Source: Parapristionchus giblindavisi (Eukaryota > Nematoda > Chromadorea > Rhabditida > Diplogasteridae). From it: 64,000 bases of DNA. The DNA lies in assembly GCA_943737045.1 (NCBI GenBank), contig CALSFV010000088.1:124001-188000 (forward strand). Direction: 5' to 3'. Every line of letters starts with the position of its first letter. Positions within the stretch are counted from its first letter, which is position 1. Under the pieces are notes generated by a model, which saw nothing but the letters and a program-made list of their open reading frames with translations, did no database searches and was not told the DNA's origin. The translations under genes and the position numbers were made by a program. Positions 1 to 13,671 of this stretch are shown here, one piece after another.

Positions 1-891
1 GATTGCATGAAGAACCTTGACTGGAGTGAAGAAGGAGTGCTGATCAATGGGAAATGGCTCTCGCACCTGCGATTCGCTGACGACATCGTTCTACTCGGAA
101 CGGACACGACCGCACTCCAGAGAATGCTGAACGAGCTGGCGGAATCAGGAAAGAAGATCGGCCTCTCCATCAACAGGAAGAAGACGCAGCTCATGAAGAA
201 CGCGTGGTGTCCTGGACCCGGAATCACTCTCAACGGAGAACCACTCGAAGAGACCGACTCGTACGTCTACCTCGGACGCGAACTCCGAGCAGATGGTCAG
301 TTGCATACTGAACTTCTGAGGAGGAAGAGAGCGGCATGGGCCGCATACGGCAGTATTCGAGAGATCACCAGCCAACTCCAAGATCCCAAACTTCGCTCAT
401 CTCTCTTCGACTCTCACGTGCTCCCCGCTCTATGCTACGCCGCCGAGACGTGGCCCCTCACGAAGACCGTCACCTCCTTCATCCAGACCTCCCATCGTGC
501 ACTAGAGAGATCACTAATCAGCACGAATCTCCACACGATGCGACAAAGAAGTATTACGAGCGAGGACGTCCGCCGGATCTCTCTCGTAACCGATCCGATG
601 GACTACATACGACGAGCGAAACACCGTTGGGCAGGTCACGTCCTAAGGAGAGAAGACGACAGATGGTCCACTCGTGTCACGCAGTGGTTCCCCCCTCCCG
701 ACCTCATACGACCACCCGGACGACCCCCCGCCAGATGGAGTGACTCAATCGAGGAGTACGCGAAGATGCCCTACAGCACCGGGAGATCAACCCGATCCTC
801 CGCTTCACGGACGCCCTATCAACACTGGACTACACGCGCACGCAATAGAGAAATATGGAGGAATTGTGATCCACGCGGCCCCGCCCGCTGA
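1..891 (+). CDS. Reverse transcriptase C-terminal part, 5' cut by window edge
   Basis: About 296 residues of a LINE polyprotein. Near the start is the palm-domain FADD box with the two catalytic aspartates. It is followed by the thumb region and the Cys-poor C-terminal tail with Trp/Gly/His and GRP motifs typical of RTE-like enzymes. The enzyme copies the element's RNA at nicked target DNA. The frame has no internal stop, so this copy may be young. The first ATG at 7 is only the first Met in the window, not a true start; upstream residues continue in frame to base 1. Confidence 0.8.
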   Translation, partial: DCMKNLDWSEEGVLINGKWLSHLRFADDIVLLGTDTTALQRMLNELAESGKKIGLSINRKKTQLMKNAWCPGPGITLNGEPLEETDSYVYLGRELRADGQLHTELLRRKRAAWAAYGSIREITSQLQDPKLRSSLFDSHVLPALCYAAETWPLTKTVTSFIQTSHRALERSLISTNLHTMRQRSITSEDVRRISLVTDPMDYIRRAKHRWAGHVLRREDDRWSTRVTQWFPPPDLIRPPGRPPARWSDSIEEYAKMPYSTGRSTRSSASRTPYQHWTTRARNREIWRNCDPRGPAR

Positions 892-925
892 AGATGGATC
901 TACTAAGTAACTAAGTAAGTAACTT
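1..925 (+). mobile_element. 3' end of an RTE-like non-LTR retrotransposon (LINE)
   Basis: The frame is open from the window edge to a TGA at 889-891, so the element is cut by the window, not necessarily by nature. It holds the C-terminal part of the reverse transcriptase: the catalytic box reads FADD followed by IVLL (about bases 73-96), as in RTE/Jockey-type enzymes. The C-terminal tail carries the usual W.GHVLRR and GRPPARW motifs (about bases 625-740). After the stop is a short 3' UTR ending in a tandem taagtaac-like tail (902-922), the kind of microsatellite 3' end seen on RTE elements. The satellite array starts directly after the tail. The clade is inferred from these motifs; no endonuclease domain is visible here. 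Confidence 0.85.
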
Positions 926-3900
926 GTTGAAAGACTCGGTCTGAAACAATAACTATATAATTAAATCCATTATATTCGTCTTCATCACAAATACAGTATC
1001 ATTATACGATACAGTACTGAGAGAAGATCAAATATTAAAATCACAACAACACATAAACATCTTTATTCGGTATCGATCAATCAATAATTCACTGTATTAC
1101 CTTCTATAGTTTACATCGCTGTAGATCAATCAATATGAGCAACATGCGTGAACGCTTGTCGAACTTGTCTTGTCATACTTGTTGAAAGACTCGGTCTGAA
1201 ACAATAACTATATAACTAAATCCATTATATTCGTCTTCATCGCAAATACAGTATCACTATACGATACAGTACTGAGAGAAGATCAAATATTAAAATCACA
1301 ACAACACATAAACATCTTTATTCGGTATCGATCAATAAATAATTCACTGTATTACCTTCTATAGTTTACATCGCTGTAGACCAATCAATATGAGCAACAT
1401 GCGTGAACGCTTGTCGTACTTGTTGAAAGACTCGGTCTGAAACAATAACTATATAATTAAATCCATTATATTCGTCTTCATCACAAATACAGTATCATTA
1501 TACGATACAGTACTGAGAGAAGATCAAATATTAAAATCACAACAACACATAAACATCTTTATTCGGAATCGATCAATCAATAATTCACTGTATTACCTTC
1601 TATAGTTTACATCGCTGTAGACCAATCAATATGAGCAACATGCGTGAACGCTTGTCGTACTTGTCTTGTCATACTTGTTGTCTTCATCATGATGCGTGAA
1701 GGCCCGCATAATTGTCGAAAGACTCGGTCTGAAACAATAACTATATAATTAAATCCATTATATTCGTATTCATCACAAATACAGTATCATTATACGATAC
1801 AGTACTGAGAGAAGATCAAATATTAAAATCACAACAACACATAAACATCTTTATTCGGAATCGATCAATCAATAATTCACTGTATTACCTTCTATAGTTT
1901 ACATCGCTGTAGACCAATCAATATGAGCAACATGCGTGAACGCTTGTCGTACTTGTCTTGTCATGCTTGTTGAAAGACTCGGTCTGAAACAATAACTATA
2001 TAATTAAATCCATTATATTCGTCTTCATCACAAATACAGTATCATTATACGATACAGTACTGAGAGAAGATCAAATAATAAAATCACAACAACACATAAA
2101 CATCTTTATTCGGTATCGATCAATCAATAATTCACTGTATTACCTTCTATAGTTTACATCGCTGTAGACCAATCAATATGAGCAACATGCGTGAACGCTT
2201 GTCGTACTTGTCTTGTCATACTTGTTGAAAGACTCGGTCTGAAACAATAACTATATAATTAAATCCATTATATTCGTCTTCATCACAAATACAGTATCAT
2301 TATACGATACAGTACTGAGAGAAGATCAAATATTAAAATCACAACAACACATAAACATCTTTATTCGGAATCGATCAATCAATAATTCACTGTATTACCT
2401 TCTATAGTTTACATCGCTGTAGACCAATCAATATGAGCAACATGCGTGAACGCTTGTCGTACTTGTCTTGTCATACTTGTTGAAAGACTCGGTCTGAAAC
2501 AATAACTATATATTTAAATCCATTATATTCGTCTTCATCACAAATACAGTATCATTATACGATACAGTACTGAGAGAAGATCAAATAATAAAATCACAAC
2601 AACACATAAACATCTTTATTCGGTATCGATCAATCAATAATTCACTGTATTACCTTCTATAGTTTACATCGCTGTAGACCAATCAATATGAGCAACATGC
2701 GTGAACGCATGTCGTACTTGTCTTGTCATACTTGTTGAAAGACTCGGTCTGAAACAATAACTATATAATTAAATCCATTATATTCGTCTTCATCACAAAT
2801 ACAGTATCATTATACGATACAGTACTGAGAGAAGATCAAATATTAAAATCACAACAACACATAAACATCTTTATTCGGTATCGATCAATAAATAATTCAC
2901 TGTATTACCTTCTATAGTTTACATCGCTGTAGACCAATCAATATGAGCAACATGCGTGAACGCTTGTCGTACTTGTCTTGTCATACTTGTTGTCTTCATC
3001 ATGATGCGTGAAGGCCCGCATAATTGTTGAAAGACTCGGTCTGAAACAATAACTATATAATTAAATCCATTATATTCGTCTTCATCACAAATACAGTATC
3101 ATTATACGATACAGTACTGAGAGAAGATCAAATATTAAAATCACAACAACACATAAACATCTTTATTCGGAATCGATCAATCAATAATTCACTGTATTAC
3201 CTTCTATAGTTTACATCGCTGTAGACCAATCAATATGAGCAACATGCGTGAACGCTTGTCGTACTTGTCTTGTCATGCTTGTTGAAAGACTCGGTCTGAA
3301 ACAATAACTATATAATTAAATCCATTATATTCGTCTTCATCACAAATACAGTATCATTATACGATACAGTACTGAGAGAAGATCAAATAATAAAATCACA
3401 ACAACACATAAACATCTTTATTCGGTATCGATCAATCAATAATTCACTGTATTACCTTCTATAGTTTACATCGCTGTAGACCAATCAATATGAGCAACAT
3501 GCGTGAACGCTTGTCGTACTTGTCTTGTCATACTTGTTGAAAGACTCGGTCTGAAACAATAACTATATAATTAAATCCATTATATTCGTCTTCATCACAA
3601 ATACAGTATCATTATACGATACAGTACTGAGAGAAGATCAAATATTAAAATCACAACAACACATAAACATCTTTATTCGGAATCGATCAATCAATAATTC
3701 ACTGTATTACCTTCTATAGTTTACATCGCTGTAGACCAATCAATATGAGCAACATGCGTGAACGCTTGTCGTACTTGTCTTGTCATACTTGTTGAAAGAC
3801 TCGGTCTGAAACAATAACTATATAATTAAATCCATTATATTCGTCTTCATCACAAATACAGTATCATTATACGATACAGTACTGAGAGAAGATCAAATAA

Positions 3901-6900
3901 TAAAATCACAACAACACATAAACATCTTTATTCGGTATCGATCAATCAATAATTCACTGTATTACCTTCTATAGTTTACATCGCTGTAGACCAATCAATA
4001 TGAGCAACATGCGTGAACGCATGTCGTACTTGTCTTGTCATACTTGTTGAAAGACTCGGTCTGAAACAATAACTATATAATTAAATCCATTATATTCGTC
4101 TTCATCACAAATACAGTATCATTATACGATACAGTACTGAGAGAAGATCAAATATTAAAATCACAACAACACATAAACATCTTTATTCGGTATCGATCAA
4201 TAAATAATTCACTGTATTACCTTCTATAGTTTACATCGCTGTAGACCAATCAATATGAGCAACATGCGTGAACGCTTGTCGTACTTGTCTTGTCATACTT
4301 GTTGTCTTCATCATGATGCGTGAAGGCCCGCATAATTGTTGAAAGACTCGGTCTGAAACAATAACTATATAATTAAATCCATTATATTCGTCTTCATCAC
4401 AAATACAGTATCATTATACGATACAGTACTGAGAGAAGATCAAATATTAAAATCACAACAACACATAAACATCTTTATTCGGTATCGATCAATCAATAAT
4501 TCACTGTATTACCTTCTATAGTTTACATCGCTGTAGACCAATCAATATGAGCAACATGCGTGAACGCTTGTCGTACTTGTCTTGTCATACTTGTTGAAAG
4601 ACTCGGTCTGAAACAATAACTATATAATTAAATCCATTATATCCGTCTTCATCACAAATACAGTATCATTATACGATACAGTACTGAGAGAAGATCAAAT
4701 ATTAAAATCACAACAACACATAAACATCTTTATTCGGTATCGATCAATCAATAATTCACTGTATTACCTTCTAGAGTTTACATCGCTGTAGACCAATCAA
4801 TATGAGCAACATGCGTGAACGCTTGTCGAACTTGTCTTGTCATACTTGTTGAAAGACTCGGTCTGAAACAATAACTATAATTAAATCCATTATATTCGTC
4901 TTCATCACAAATACAGTATCATTATACGATACAGTACTGAGAGAAGATCAAATATTAAAATCACAACAACACATAAACATCTTTATTCGGTATCGATCAA
5001 TCAATAATTCACTGTATTACCTGCTATAGTTTACATCGCTGTAGACCAATCAATATGAGCAACATGCGTGAACGCTTGTCGTACTTGTCTTGTCATACTT
5101 GTTGAAAGACTCGGTCTGAAACAATAACTATATAATTAAATCCATTATATTCGTCTTCATCACAAATACAGTATCATTATACGATACAGTACTGAGAGAA
5201 GATCAAATATTAAAATCACAACAACACATAAACATCTTTATTCGGTATCGATCAATCAATAATTCACTGTATTACCTTCTATAGTTTACATCGCTGTAGA
5301 CCAATCAATATGAGCAACATGCGTGAACGCTTGTCGTACTTGTCTTGTCATACTTGTTGAAAGACTCGGTCTGAAACAATAACTATATAATTAAATCCAT
5401 TATATTCGTCTTCATCACAAATACAGTATCATTATACGATACAGTACTGAGAGAAGATCAAATATTAAAATCACAACAACACATAAACATCTTTATTCGG
5501 TATCGATCAATCAATAATTCACTGTATTACCTTCTAGAGTTTACATCGCTGTAGACCAATCAATATGAGCAACATGCGTGAACGCTTGTCGAACTTGTCT
5601 TGTCATACTTGTTGAAAGACTCGGTCTGAAACAATAACTATATAACTAAATCCATTATATTCGTCTTCATCGCAAATACAGTATCACTATACGATACAAT
5701 TATATAGTTATTGTTTCAGACCGAGTCTTTCAACAAGTACGACAAGCGTTCACGCATGTTGCTCATATTGATTGGTCTACAGCGATGTAAACTATAGAAG
5801 GTAATACAGTGAATTATTTATTGATCGATACCGAATAAAGATGTTTATGTGTTGTTGTGATTTTAATATTTGATCTTCTCTCAGTACTGTATCGTATAGT
5901 GATACTGTATTTGCGATGAAGACGAATATAATGGATTTAGTTATATAGTTATTGTTTCAGACCGAGTCTTTCAACAAGTATGACAAGACAAGTTCGACAA
6001 GCGTTCACGCATGTTGCTCATATTGATTGGTCTACAGCGATGTAAACTATAGAAGGTAATACAGTGAATTATTGATTGATCGATACCGAATAAAGATGTT
6101 TATGTGTTGTTGTGATTTTAATATTTGATCTTCTCTCAGTACTGTATCGTATAATGATATCTATAGTTTACATCGCTGTAGACCAATCAATATGAGCAAC
6201 ATGCGTGAACGCTTGTCGAACTTGTCTTGTCATACTTGTTGAAAGACTCGGTCTGAAACAATAACTATATAACTAAATCCATTATATTCGTCTTCATCGC
6301 AAATACAGTATCACTATACGATACAGTACTGAGAGAAGATCAAATATTAAAATCACAACAACACATAAACATCTTTATTCGGTATCGATCAATAAATAAT
6401 TCACTGTATTACCTTCTATAGTTTACATCGCTGTAGACCAATCAATATGAGCAACATGCGTGAACGCTTGTCGTACTTGTTGAAAGACTCGGTCTGAAAC
6501 AATAACTATATAATTAAATCCATTATATTCGTCTTCATCACAAATACAGTATCATTATACGATACAGTACTGAGAGAAGATCAAATATTAAAATCACAAC
6601 AACACATAAACATCTTTATTCGGTATCGATCAATCAATAATTCACTGTATTACCTTCTATAGTTTACATCGCTGTAGACCAATCAATATGAGCAACATGC
6701 GTGAACGCTTGTCGTACTTGTCTTGTCATACTTGTTGAAAGACTCGGTCTGAAACAATAACTATATAATTAAATCCATTATATTCGTCTTCATCACAAAT
6801 ACAGTATCATTATACGATACAGTACTGAGAGAAGATCAAATATTAAAATCACAACAACACATAAACATCTTTATTCGGTATCGATCAATCAATAATTCAC

Positions 6901-9900
6901 TGTATTACCTTCTATAGTTTACATCGCTGTAGACCAATCAATATGAGCAACATGCGTGAACGCTTGTCGTACTTGTCTTGTCATACTTGTTGAAAGACTC
7001 GGTCTGAAACAATAACTATATAATTAAATCCATTATATTCGTCTTCATCACAAATACAGTATCATTATACGATACAGTACTGAGAGAAGATCAAATATTA
7101 AAATCACAACAACACATAAACATCTTTATTCGGTATCGATCAATCAATAATTCACTGTATTACCTTCTATAGTTTACATCGCTGTAGACCAATCAATATG
7201 AGCAACATGCGTGAACGCTTGTCGTACTTGTTGAAAGACTCGGTCTGAAACAATAACTATATAATTAAATCCATTATATTCGTCTTCATCACAAATACAG
7301 TATCATTATACGATACAGTACTGAGAGAAGATCAAATATTAAAATCACAACAACACATAAACATCTTTATTCGGAATCGATCAATCAATAATTCACTGTA
7401 TTACCTTCTATAGTTTACATCGCTGTAGACCAATCAATATGAGCAACATGCGTGAACGCTTGTCGTACTTGTCTTGTCATACTTGTTGAAAGACTCGGTC
7501 TGAAACAATAACTATATAATTAAATCCATTATATTCGTCTTCATCACAAATACAGTATCATTATACGATACAGTACTGAGAGAAGATCAAATATTAAAAT
7601 CACAACAACACATAAACATCTTTATTCGGTATCGATCAATCAATAATTCACTGTATTACCTTCTAGAGTTTACATCGCTGTAGACCAATCAATATGAGCA
7701 ACATGCGTGAACGCTTGTCGAACTTGTCTTGTCATACTTGTTGAAAGACTCGGTCTGAAACAATAACTATATAACTAAATCCATTATATTCGTCTTCATC
7801 GCAAATACAGTATCACTATACGATACAGTACTGAGAGAAGATCAAATATTAAAATCACAACAACACATAAACATCTTTATTCGGTATCGATCAATAAATA
7901 ATTCACTGTATTACCTTCTATAGTTTACATCGCTGTAGACCAATCAATATGAGCAACATGCGTGAACGCTTGTCGTACTTGTTGAAAGACTCGGTCTGAA
8001 ACAATAACTATATAATTAAATCCATTATATTCGTCTTCATCACAAATACAGTATCATTATACGATACAGTACTGAGAGAAGATCAAATATTAAAATCACA
8101 ACAACACATAAACATCTTTATTCGGAATCGATCAATCAATAATTCACTGTATTACCTTCTATAGTTTACATCGCTGTAGACCAATCAATATGAGCAACAT
8201 GCGTGAACGCTTGTCGAACTTGTCTTGTCATACTTGTTGAAAGACTCGGTCTGAAACAATAACTATATAACTAAATCCATTATATTCGTCTTCATCGCAA
8301 ATACAGTATCACTATACGATACAGTACTGAGAGAAGATCAAATATTAAAATCACAACAACACATAAACATCTTTATTCGGTATCGATCAATCAATAATTC
8401 ACTGTATTACCTTCTATAGTTTACATCGCTGTAGACCAATCAATATGAGCAACATGCGTGAACGCTTGTCGTACTTGTTGAAAGACTCGGTCTGAAACAA
8501 TAACTATATAATTAAATCCATTATATTCGTCTTCATCACAAATACAGTATCATTATACGATACAGTACTGAGAGAAGATCAAATATTAAAATCACAACAA
8601 CACATAAACATCTTTATTCGGTATCGATCAATCAATAATTCACTGTATTACCTTCTAGAGTTTACATCGCTGTAGACCAATCAATATGAGCAACATGCGT
8701 GAACGCTTGTCGAACTTGTCTTGTCATACTTGTTGAAAGACTCGGTCTGAAACAATAACTATATAACTAAATCCATTATATTCGTCTTCATCGCAAATAC
8801 AGTATCACTATACGATACAGTACTGAGAGAAGATCAAATATTAAAATCACAACAACACATAAACATCTTTATTCGGTATCGATCAATCAATAATTCACTG
8901 TATTACCTTCTATAGTTTACATCGCTGTAGACCAATCAATATGAGCAACATGCGTGAACGCTTGTCGTACTTGTTGAAAGACTCGGTCTGAAACAATAAC
9001 TATATAATTAAATCCATTATATTCGTCTTCATCACAAATACAGTATCATTATACGATACAGTACTGAGAGAAGATCAAATATTAAAATCACAACAACACA
9101 TAAACATCTTTATTCGGTATCGATCAATCAATAATTCACTGTATTACCTTCTATAGTTTACATCGCTGTAGACCAATCAATATGAGCAACATGCGTGAAC
9201 GCTTGTCGTACTTGTCTTGTCATACTTGTTGAAAGACTCGGTCTGAAACAATAACTATATAATTAAATCCATTATATTCGTCTTCATCACAAATACAGTA
9301 TCATTATACGATACAGTACTGAGAGAAGATCAAATATTAAAATCACAACAACACATAAACATCTTTATTCGGTATCGATCAATCAATAATTCACTGTATT
9401 ACCTTCTATAGTTTACATCGCTGTAGACCAATCAATATGAGCAACATGCGTGAACGCTTGTCGTACTTGTCTTGTCATACTTGTTGAAAGACTCGGTCTG
9501 AAACAATAACTATATAATTAAATCCATTATATTCGTCTTCATCACAAATACAGTATCATTATACGATACAGTACTGAGAGAAGATCAAATATTAAAATCA
9601 CAACAACACATAAACATCTTTATTCGGTATCGATCAATCAATAATTCACTGTATTACCTTCTAGAGTTTACATCGCTGTAGACCAATCAATATGAGCAAC
9701 ATGCGTGAACGCTTGTCGAACTTGTCTTGTCATACTTGTTGAAAGACTCGGTCTGAAACAATAACTATATAACTAAATCCATTATATTCGTCTTCATCGC
9801 AAATACAGTATCACTATACGATACAGTACTGAGAGAAGATCAAATATTAAAATCACAACAACACATAAACATCTTTATTCGGTATCGATCAATCAATAAT

Positions 9901-11365
9901 TCACTGTATTACCTTCTATAGTTTACATCGCTGTAGACCAATCAATATGAGCAACATGCGTGAACGCTTGTCGTACTTGTTGAAAGACTCGGTCTGAAAC
10001 AATAACTATATAATTAAATCCATTATATTCGTCTTCATCACAAATACAGTATCATTATACGATACAGTACTGAGAGAAGATCAAATATTAAAATCACAAC
10101 AACACATAAACATCTTTATTCGGTATCGATCAATCAATAATTCACTGTATTACCTTCTATAGTTTACATCGCTGTAGACCAATCAATATGAGCAACATGC
10201 GTGAACGCTTGTCGTACTTGTCTTGTCATACTTGTTGAAAGACTCGGTCTGAAACAATAACTATATAATTAAATCCATTATATTCGTCTTCATCACAAAT
10301 ACAGTATCATTATACGATACAGTACTGAGAGAAGATCAAATATTAAAATCACAACAACACATAAACATCTTTATTCGGTATCGATCAATCAATAATTCAC
10401 TGTATTACCTTCTATAGTTTACATCGCTGTAGAACAATCAATATGAGCAACGTGCGTGAACGCTTGTCGTACTTGTCTTGTCATACTTGTTGAGAGACTC
10501 GGTCTGAAACAATAACTATATAATTAAATCCATTATATTCGTCTTCATCACAAATACAGTATCATTATACGATACAGTACTGAGAGAAGATCAAATATTA
10601 AAATCACAACAACACATAAACATCTTTATTCGGTATCGATCAATCAATAATTCACTGTATTACCTTCTAGAGTTTACATCGCTGTAGACCAATCAATATG
10701 AGCAACATGCGTGAACGCTTGTCGAACTTGTCTTGTCATACTTGTTGAAAGACTCGGTCTGAAACAATAACTATATAACTAAATCCATTATATTCGTCTT
10801 CATCGCAAATACAGTATCACTATACGATACAGTACTGAGAGAAGATCAAATATTAAAATCACAACAACACATAAACATCTTTATTCGGTATCGATCAATA
10901 AATAATTCACTGTATTACCTTCTATAGTTTACATCGCTGTAGACCAATCAATATGAGCATGATGCGTGAAGGCCCGCATAATTGTCGAAAGACTCGGTCT
11001 GAAACAATAACTATATAATTAAATTCATTATATTCGTCTTCATCACAAATACAGTATCATTATACGATACAGTACTGAGAGAAGATCAAAGATTAAAATC
11101 ACAACAACACGTAAACATCTTTATTCGGTATCGGTCAATCAATAATTCACTGTATTACCTTGTCGAGTTTACATCGCTGTAGACCAATCAATATGATGCG
11201 TGAAGGCCCTCGTACTTCTCGAAAGACTCGGTCTGAAACAATAGATATATAATTAAATCCATTATATTCGTCTTCATCACAAATACATTATCATTATACG
11301 ATACAGTACTGAGAGAAGATCAAAGATTAAAATCACAACAACACGTAAACATCTTTATTCAAAAT
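926..11365. repeat. Satellite array 1: 241/255/292 bp tandem repeat, about 40 units
   Basis: The landmark aaagactcggtctgaaac recurs at about 930, 1185, 1426, 1718, 1973, 2228, 2483 and onward to 11221. Most steps are 255 bp. Steps of 241 bp lack a ttgtcttgtcata segment; steps of about 292 bp carry an extra segment with gatgcgtgaaggcccgca. The blocks 1718-3028 and 3029-4339 (each 1311 bp, five units) are nearly identical, so there is a higher-order repeat on top. Units differ by only a few diagnostic bases (aatta/aacta, tcaca/tcgca, ctatag/ctagag). The last two units (10988-11365) are more diverged, as expected at an array edge. No coding frame or RNA gene is evident in the unit. Confidence 0.97.
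5699..6160 (-). repeat. Inverted block inside satellite array 1
   Basis: At 5698/5699 the array switches to reverse-complement orientation (attgtttcagaccgagtc is the reverse of the landmark) for about 1.8 units. It switches back at about 6160 in mid-unit (the cttctatagtttacatc segment lacks its normal left neighbour). Both junctions are abrupt and leave truncated units. The left part forms a potential large hairpin with the preceding units. Confidence 0.93.
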
Positions 11366-11588
11366 TTTTAAAAACAACAACAATGGCATTTTCACAGCGA
11401 TTTACTCTCTCTCTCTCTCTCACTCACAATCTATCATTAGTTTCATGGTAAAATCTCATCTTTTTTTTCCATTTCCTAATGCATTCAATTATAGGTACAA
11501 ATATTTTTTAAATATAAATAATAGTTAGTATTATTATTAGCAGTAGTACTGAACACATCCTACCGTATCCCATCTGGAAGCACGATCG
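11366..11588. other. Spacer with a short CT run
   Basis: AT-rich spacer between the satellite and the eIF3L-like exons. It holds a CTCTCTCT run near 11405 and a TA/TTA-rich stretch. I see no gene. Confidence 0.5.
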
Positions 11589-11976
11589 TTACTTATCCAT
11601 ATCTTCATTGCACATGAAAGTCATGCGATCACCGACACGCTCCCACAGTTTCGAGACCACGCTCTCGTCGATTCTACAATTGTTGTATTTATTGACGCTA
11701 CGATACCAATAAAACAAAGAGAAGGTGCCAATATTTATAAAATTGTAAAAAATAATGCAAACAAAAATTAGTGGAACATATCATTATAAACATATTTATT
11801 GCTATATTGCTATCGATTATTTAGTAAATAACAAAACGTTAATTATATTATTAGAAAGACGAAACATGAAATAATTATCGATCGATAGAGTGGATATTTA
11901 TGTTACCGTACCTCTGAAGTTGTATGGCCACGAAGATGGCTAGGAGCTGGTATAGATGATCGTTCGTCTTGCCAAT
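11589..11976 (-). CDS. eif-3.L: eIF3 subunit L-like C-terminal fragment (two exons)
   Basis: Two minus-strand exons, 11976-11912 and 11697-11589, are joined by a GT-AG intron in phase 2 and encode about 57 residues ending in TAA. The peptide contains QLLAI, then RIDESV..KLWERVGDRM. This matches the conserved stretch of eIF3L (human HALLAI ... RIDES ... LREKYGDKM), a non-catalytic subunit of translation initiation factor eIF3. Intact eIF3L is over 500 residues and continues well beyond this point, so this copy is either truncated or is spliced onward: a GATAA/gtaacg donor overlaps the stop. I could not find the preceding exons. Homology is from remembered family sequence and needs a search. 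Confidence 0.5.
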
Positions 11977-12069
11977 CTGGAATAATCACACATTAATTAT
12001 ATTAATAAATTTATATATTTTGATGTATTGATTGATTGACTGAACATAGATCGAACAGCTACGTTACAG

Positions 12070-12207
12070 AATTTCAAAATATGTAGGCAAGATGCCTCAC
12101 TTATTGGATATTCTTGTGTTAAAAGTCGTTCCCGAGGTCAACCCCGTGTTCGATGGAGAGATGATACCAGTGGAGAATTAATACGGCCATTTGATCTAGT
12201 ATTTTGA
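12070..12207 (+). other. Exon-like open frame, 45 residues
   Basis: A good splice acceptor (gttacag) precedes a 46-codon open frame ending in TGA at 12205-12207. The composition is protein-like: Cys, Trp and Arg rich, with RSRGQPRVRW in the middle. It could be the terminal exon of a plus-strand gene. I do not recognise it and cannot link it to an upstream exon. Confidence 0.2.
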
Positions 12208-12750
12208 TATGAATAGATTGATTCATTGATTTTCACCAATTATCAATTTTTGTTGTATTTTCAATCCAACGAACGTGTATTTATTAACTATTTATTAACA
12301 TGAAAACTATTAGGAAAACAGTAGTCGAGTTTTCGAATAAAATATAAACTCTAGAATCGAAAAATAGAATCAGTTCACGATCGGTGTGTACTGTACATTA
12401 AACAAGTTAAACTTTTGCTCAAAACCAATCGATGACCGTTGCTTGAATCAACTATTGATTTGTTGGTAAATATTGCTAACTAGTCGCTTGTTTCTTCTCA
12501 TTTTAATGTATTTTAGTTTTCGTATCGTACAGGTAGCAAAGATGACCCCGTTGCCTACCGCATTCTATTTAATTCGATGCTCTTGTAATGCCGTCCATTT
12601 TTATGATGCCTTTTTCTTTTGCATTCCTATTAAGCGCGTTTTATTGCTGTAAATTAATTATAAATGATGGATTCAATGACTGCTACTAGTATAATGTACC
12701 TATTCTACAAATAATTCTAAGATTCTCGGCACTAGGTGGACTTGTGACAG

Positions 12751-13649
12751 CCTGCAGTCTTACATTGTGCACTTCGTCCATGTTGTTGCTAATCGCACCC
12801 TGATCACTCGTGGTAATAATGCCTTGCATAACAATCAGAATCATACGTGAGCGGCATTGGCGCTAGCGATAAAAAAACCACCCTGTTTTTGCACCTGATC
12901 CACCCGATATAGCCAAAAATCACTTAAAAATGAAATTTTTGCTTCCTACCCTCCCGATTTTAATATCCAGTAACAAACTTTGCCCACGTATGATTAGAAT
13001 TGACATTGATAGGACCCAAGCCCATGAATTCGATTCGATTAAAATCGCAAATCATGTTTTTTTTCTTCGATTCAAGCTCCAACTCATATCCACTATCCAC
13101 TATCGATTGAATATCTATCTATTTTCTGTATAGGCCGTTCATGTCGACGACGCTCGTTGGGGACATCAATAATAAAATTGAACGGTAAGCAAGTATTTAC
13201 ATATACTACTTTTTTATTTTATTTTATTAGCGGAGCAAAAAGAACAGAATAGGAGGGAATGCCAAGATATTTGTATATATGCTTTTCCTTTCGTTACTTT
13301 TGAACTCATCTTACAACTACTCTTAACCATTTCATTTTATGTTATTTTGGTGAAAAATTGAATTCACGATACTCGACTAACGTTTTAATGACACAGTATT
13401 GTTCATTTGCCTATCAATGATTGATCTATGCATGTTCTTAGATCGGGTTGATGCCTCAATGCTGTCTGAAGACGAACGAGGTATACAGTATTTTCCGTTA
13501 TTTAACTATTAATGGTTCTAGTCAGGTAAAAAGTAAGAGGCGATTTTTATGTTTGCCTTTCTCCCCCATTACTTACCGTATAGTAATAAGATTCAAGCAT
13601 CAGTCCCGTCCCGTACGTTCAGTCAACAGATGAGGAGTTGGGACCTTAA
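12751..13649 (+). CDS. 3' end of an unrecognised plus-strand gene (four exons)
   Basis: Four exons chain in a single frame with GT-AG junctions: 12751-12812, 13134-13184, 13442-13480 and 13630-13649. They give about 57 residues that begin mid-codon (phase 2) with LQSYIVHF and end ...SEDERDEELGP before TAA. An AATAAA signal lies 17 nt after the stop (13666-13671). Phase agreement across three introns plus the poly(A) signal argues for a real gene end. Exons are very short and I do not recognise the family; the 5' part is not found. A MITE end sits in the first intron. Confidence 0.35.
12842..12940 (-). mobile_element. MITE fragment related to the copy at 27424-27540
   Basis: The segment starts catacgtg.gcggcattg.cgctagc and runs into cacccgat.tagccaaaaatcact. 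That is the reverse complement of the right half of the element at 27424-27540. Only one terminus is recognisable here, so it is a half copy. Confidence 0.6.
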
Positions 13650-13665
13650 ATATTATTTTTTTTAA

Positions 13666-13671
13666 AATAAA
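13666..13671 (+). terminator. Poly(A) signal AATAAA
   Basis: Canonical AATAAA 17 nt after the proposed stop codon at 13647-13649, in an A/T-rich run. It supports a plus-strand transcript end here. Confidence 0.35.

Noticed and set aside
926..11365. CRISPR-like interpretation of the short-period array.
   Set aside because: Units are fully repetitive without unique spacers, and the DNA is eukaryotic.
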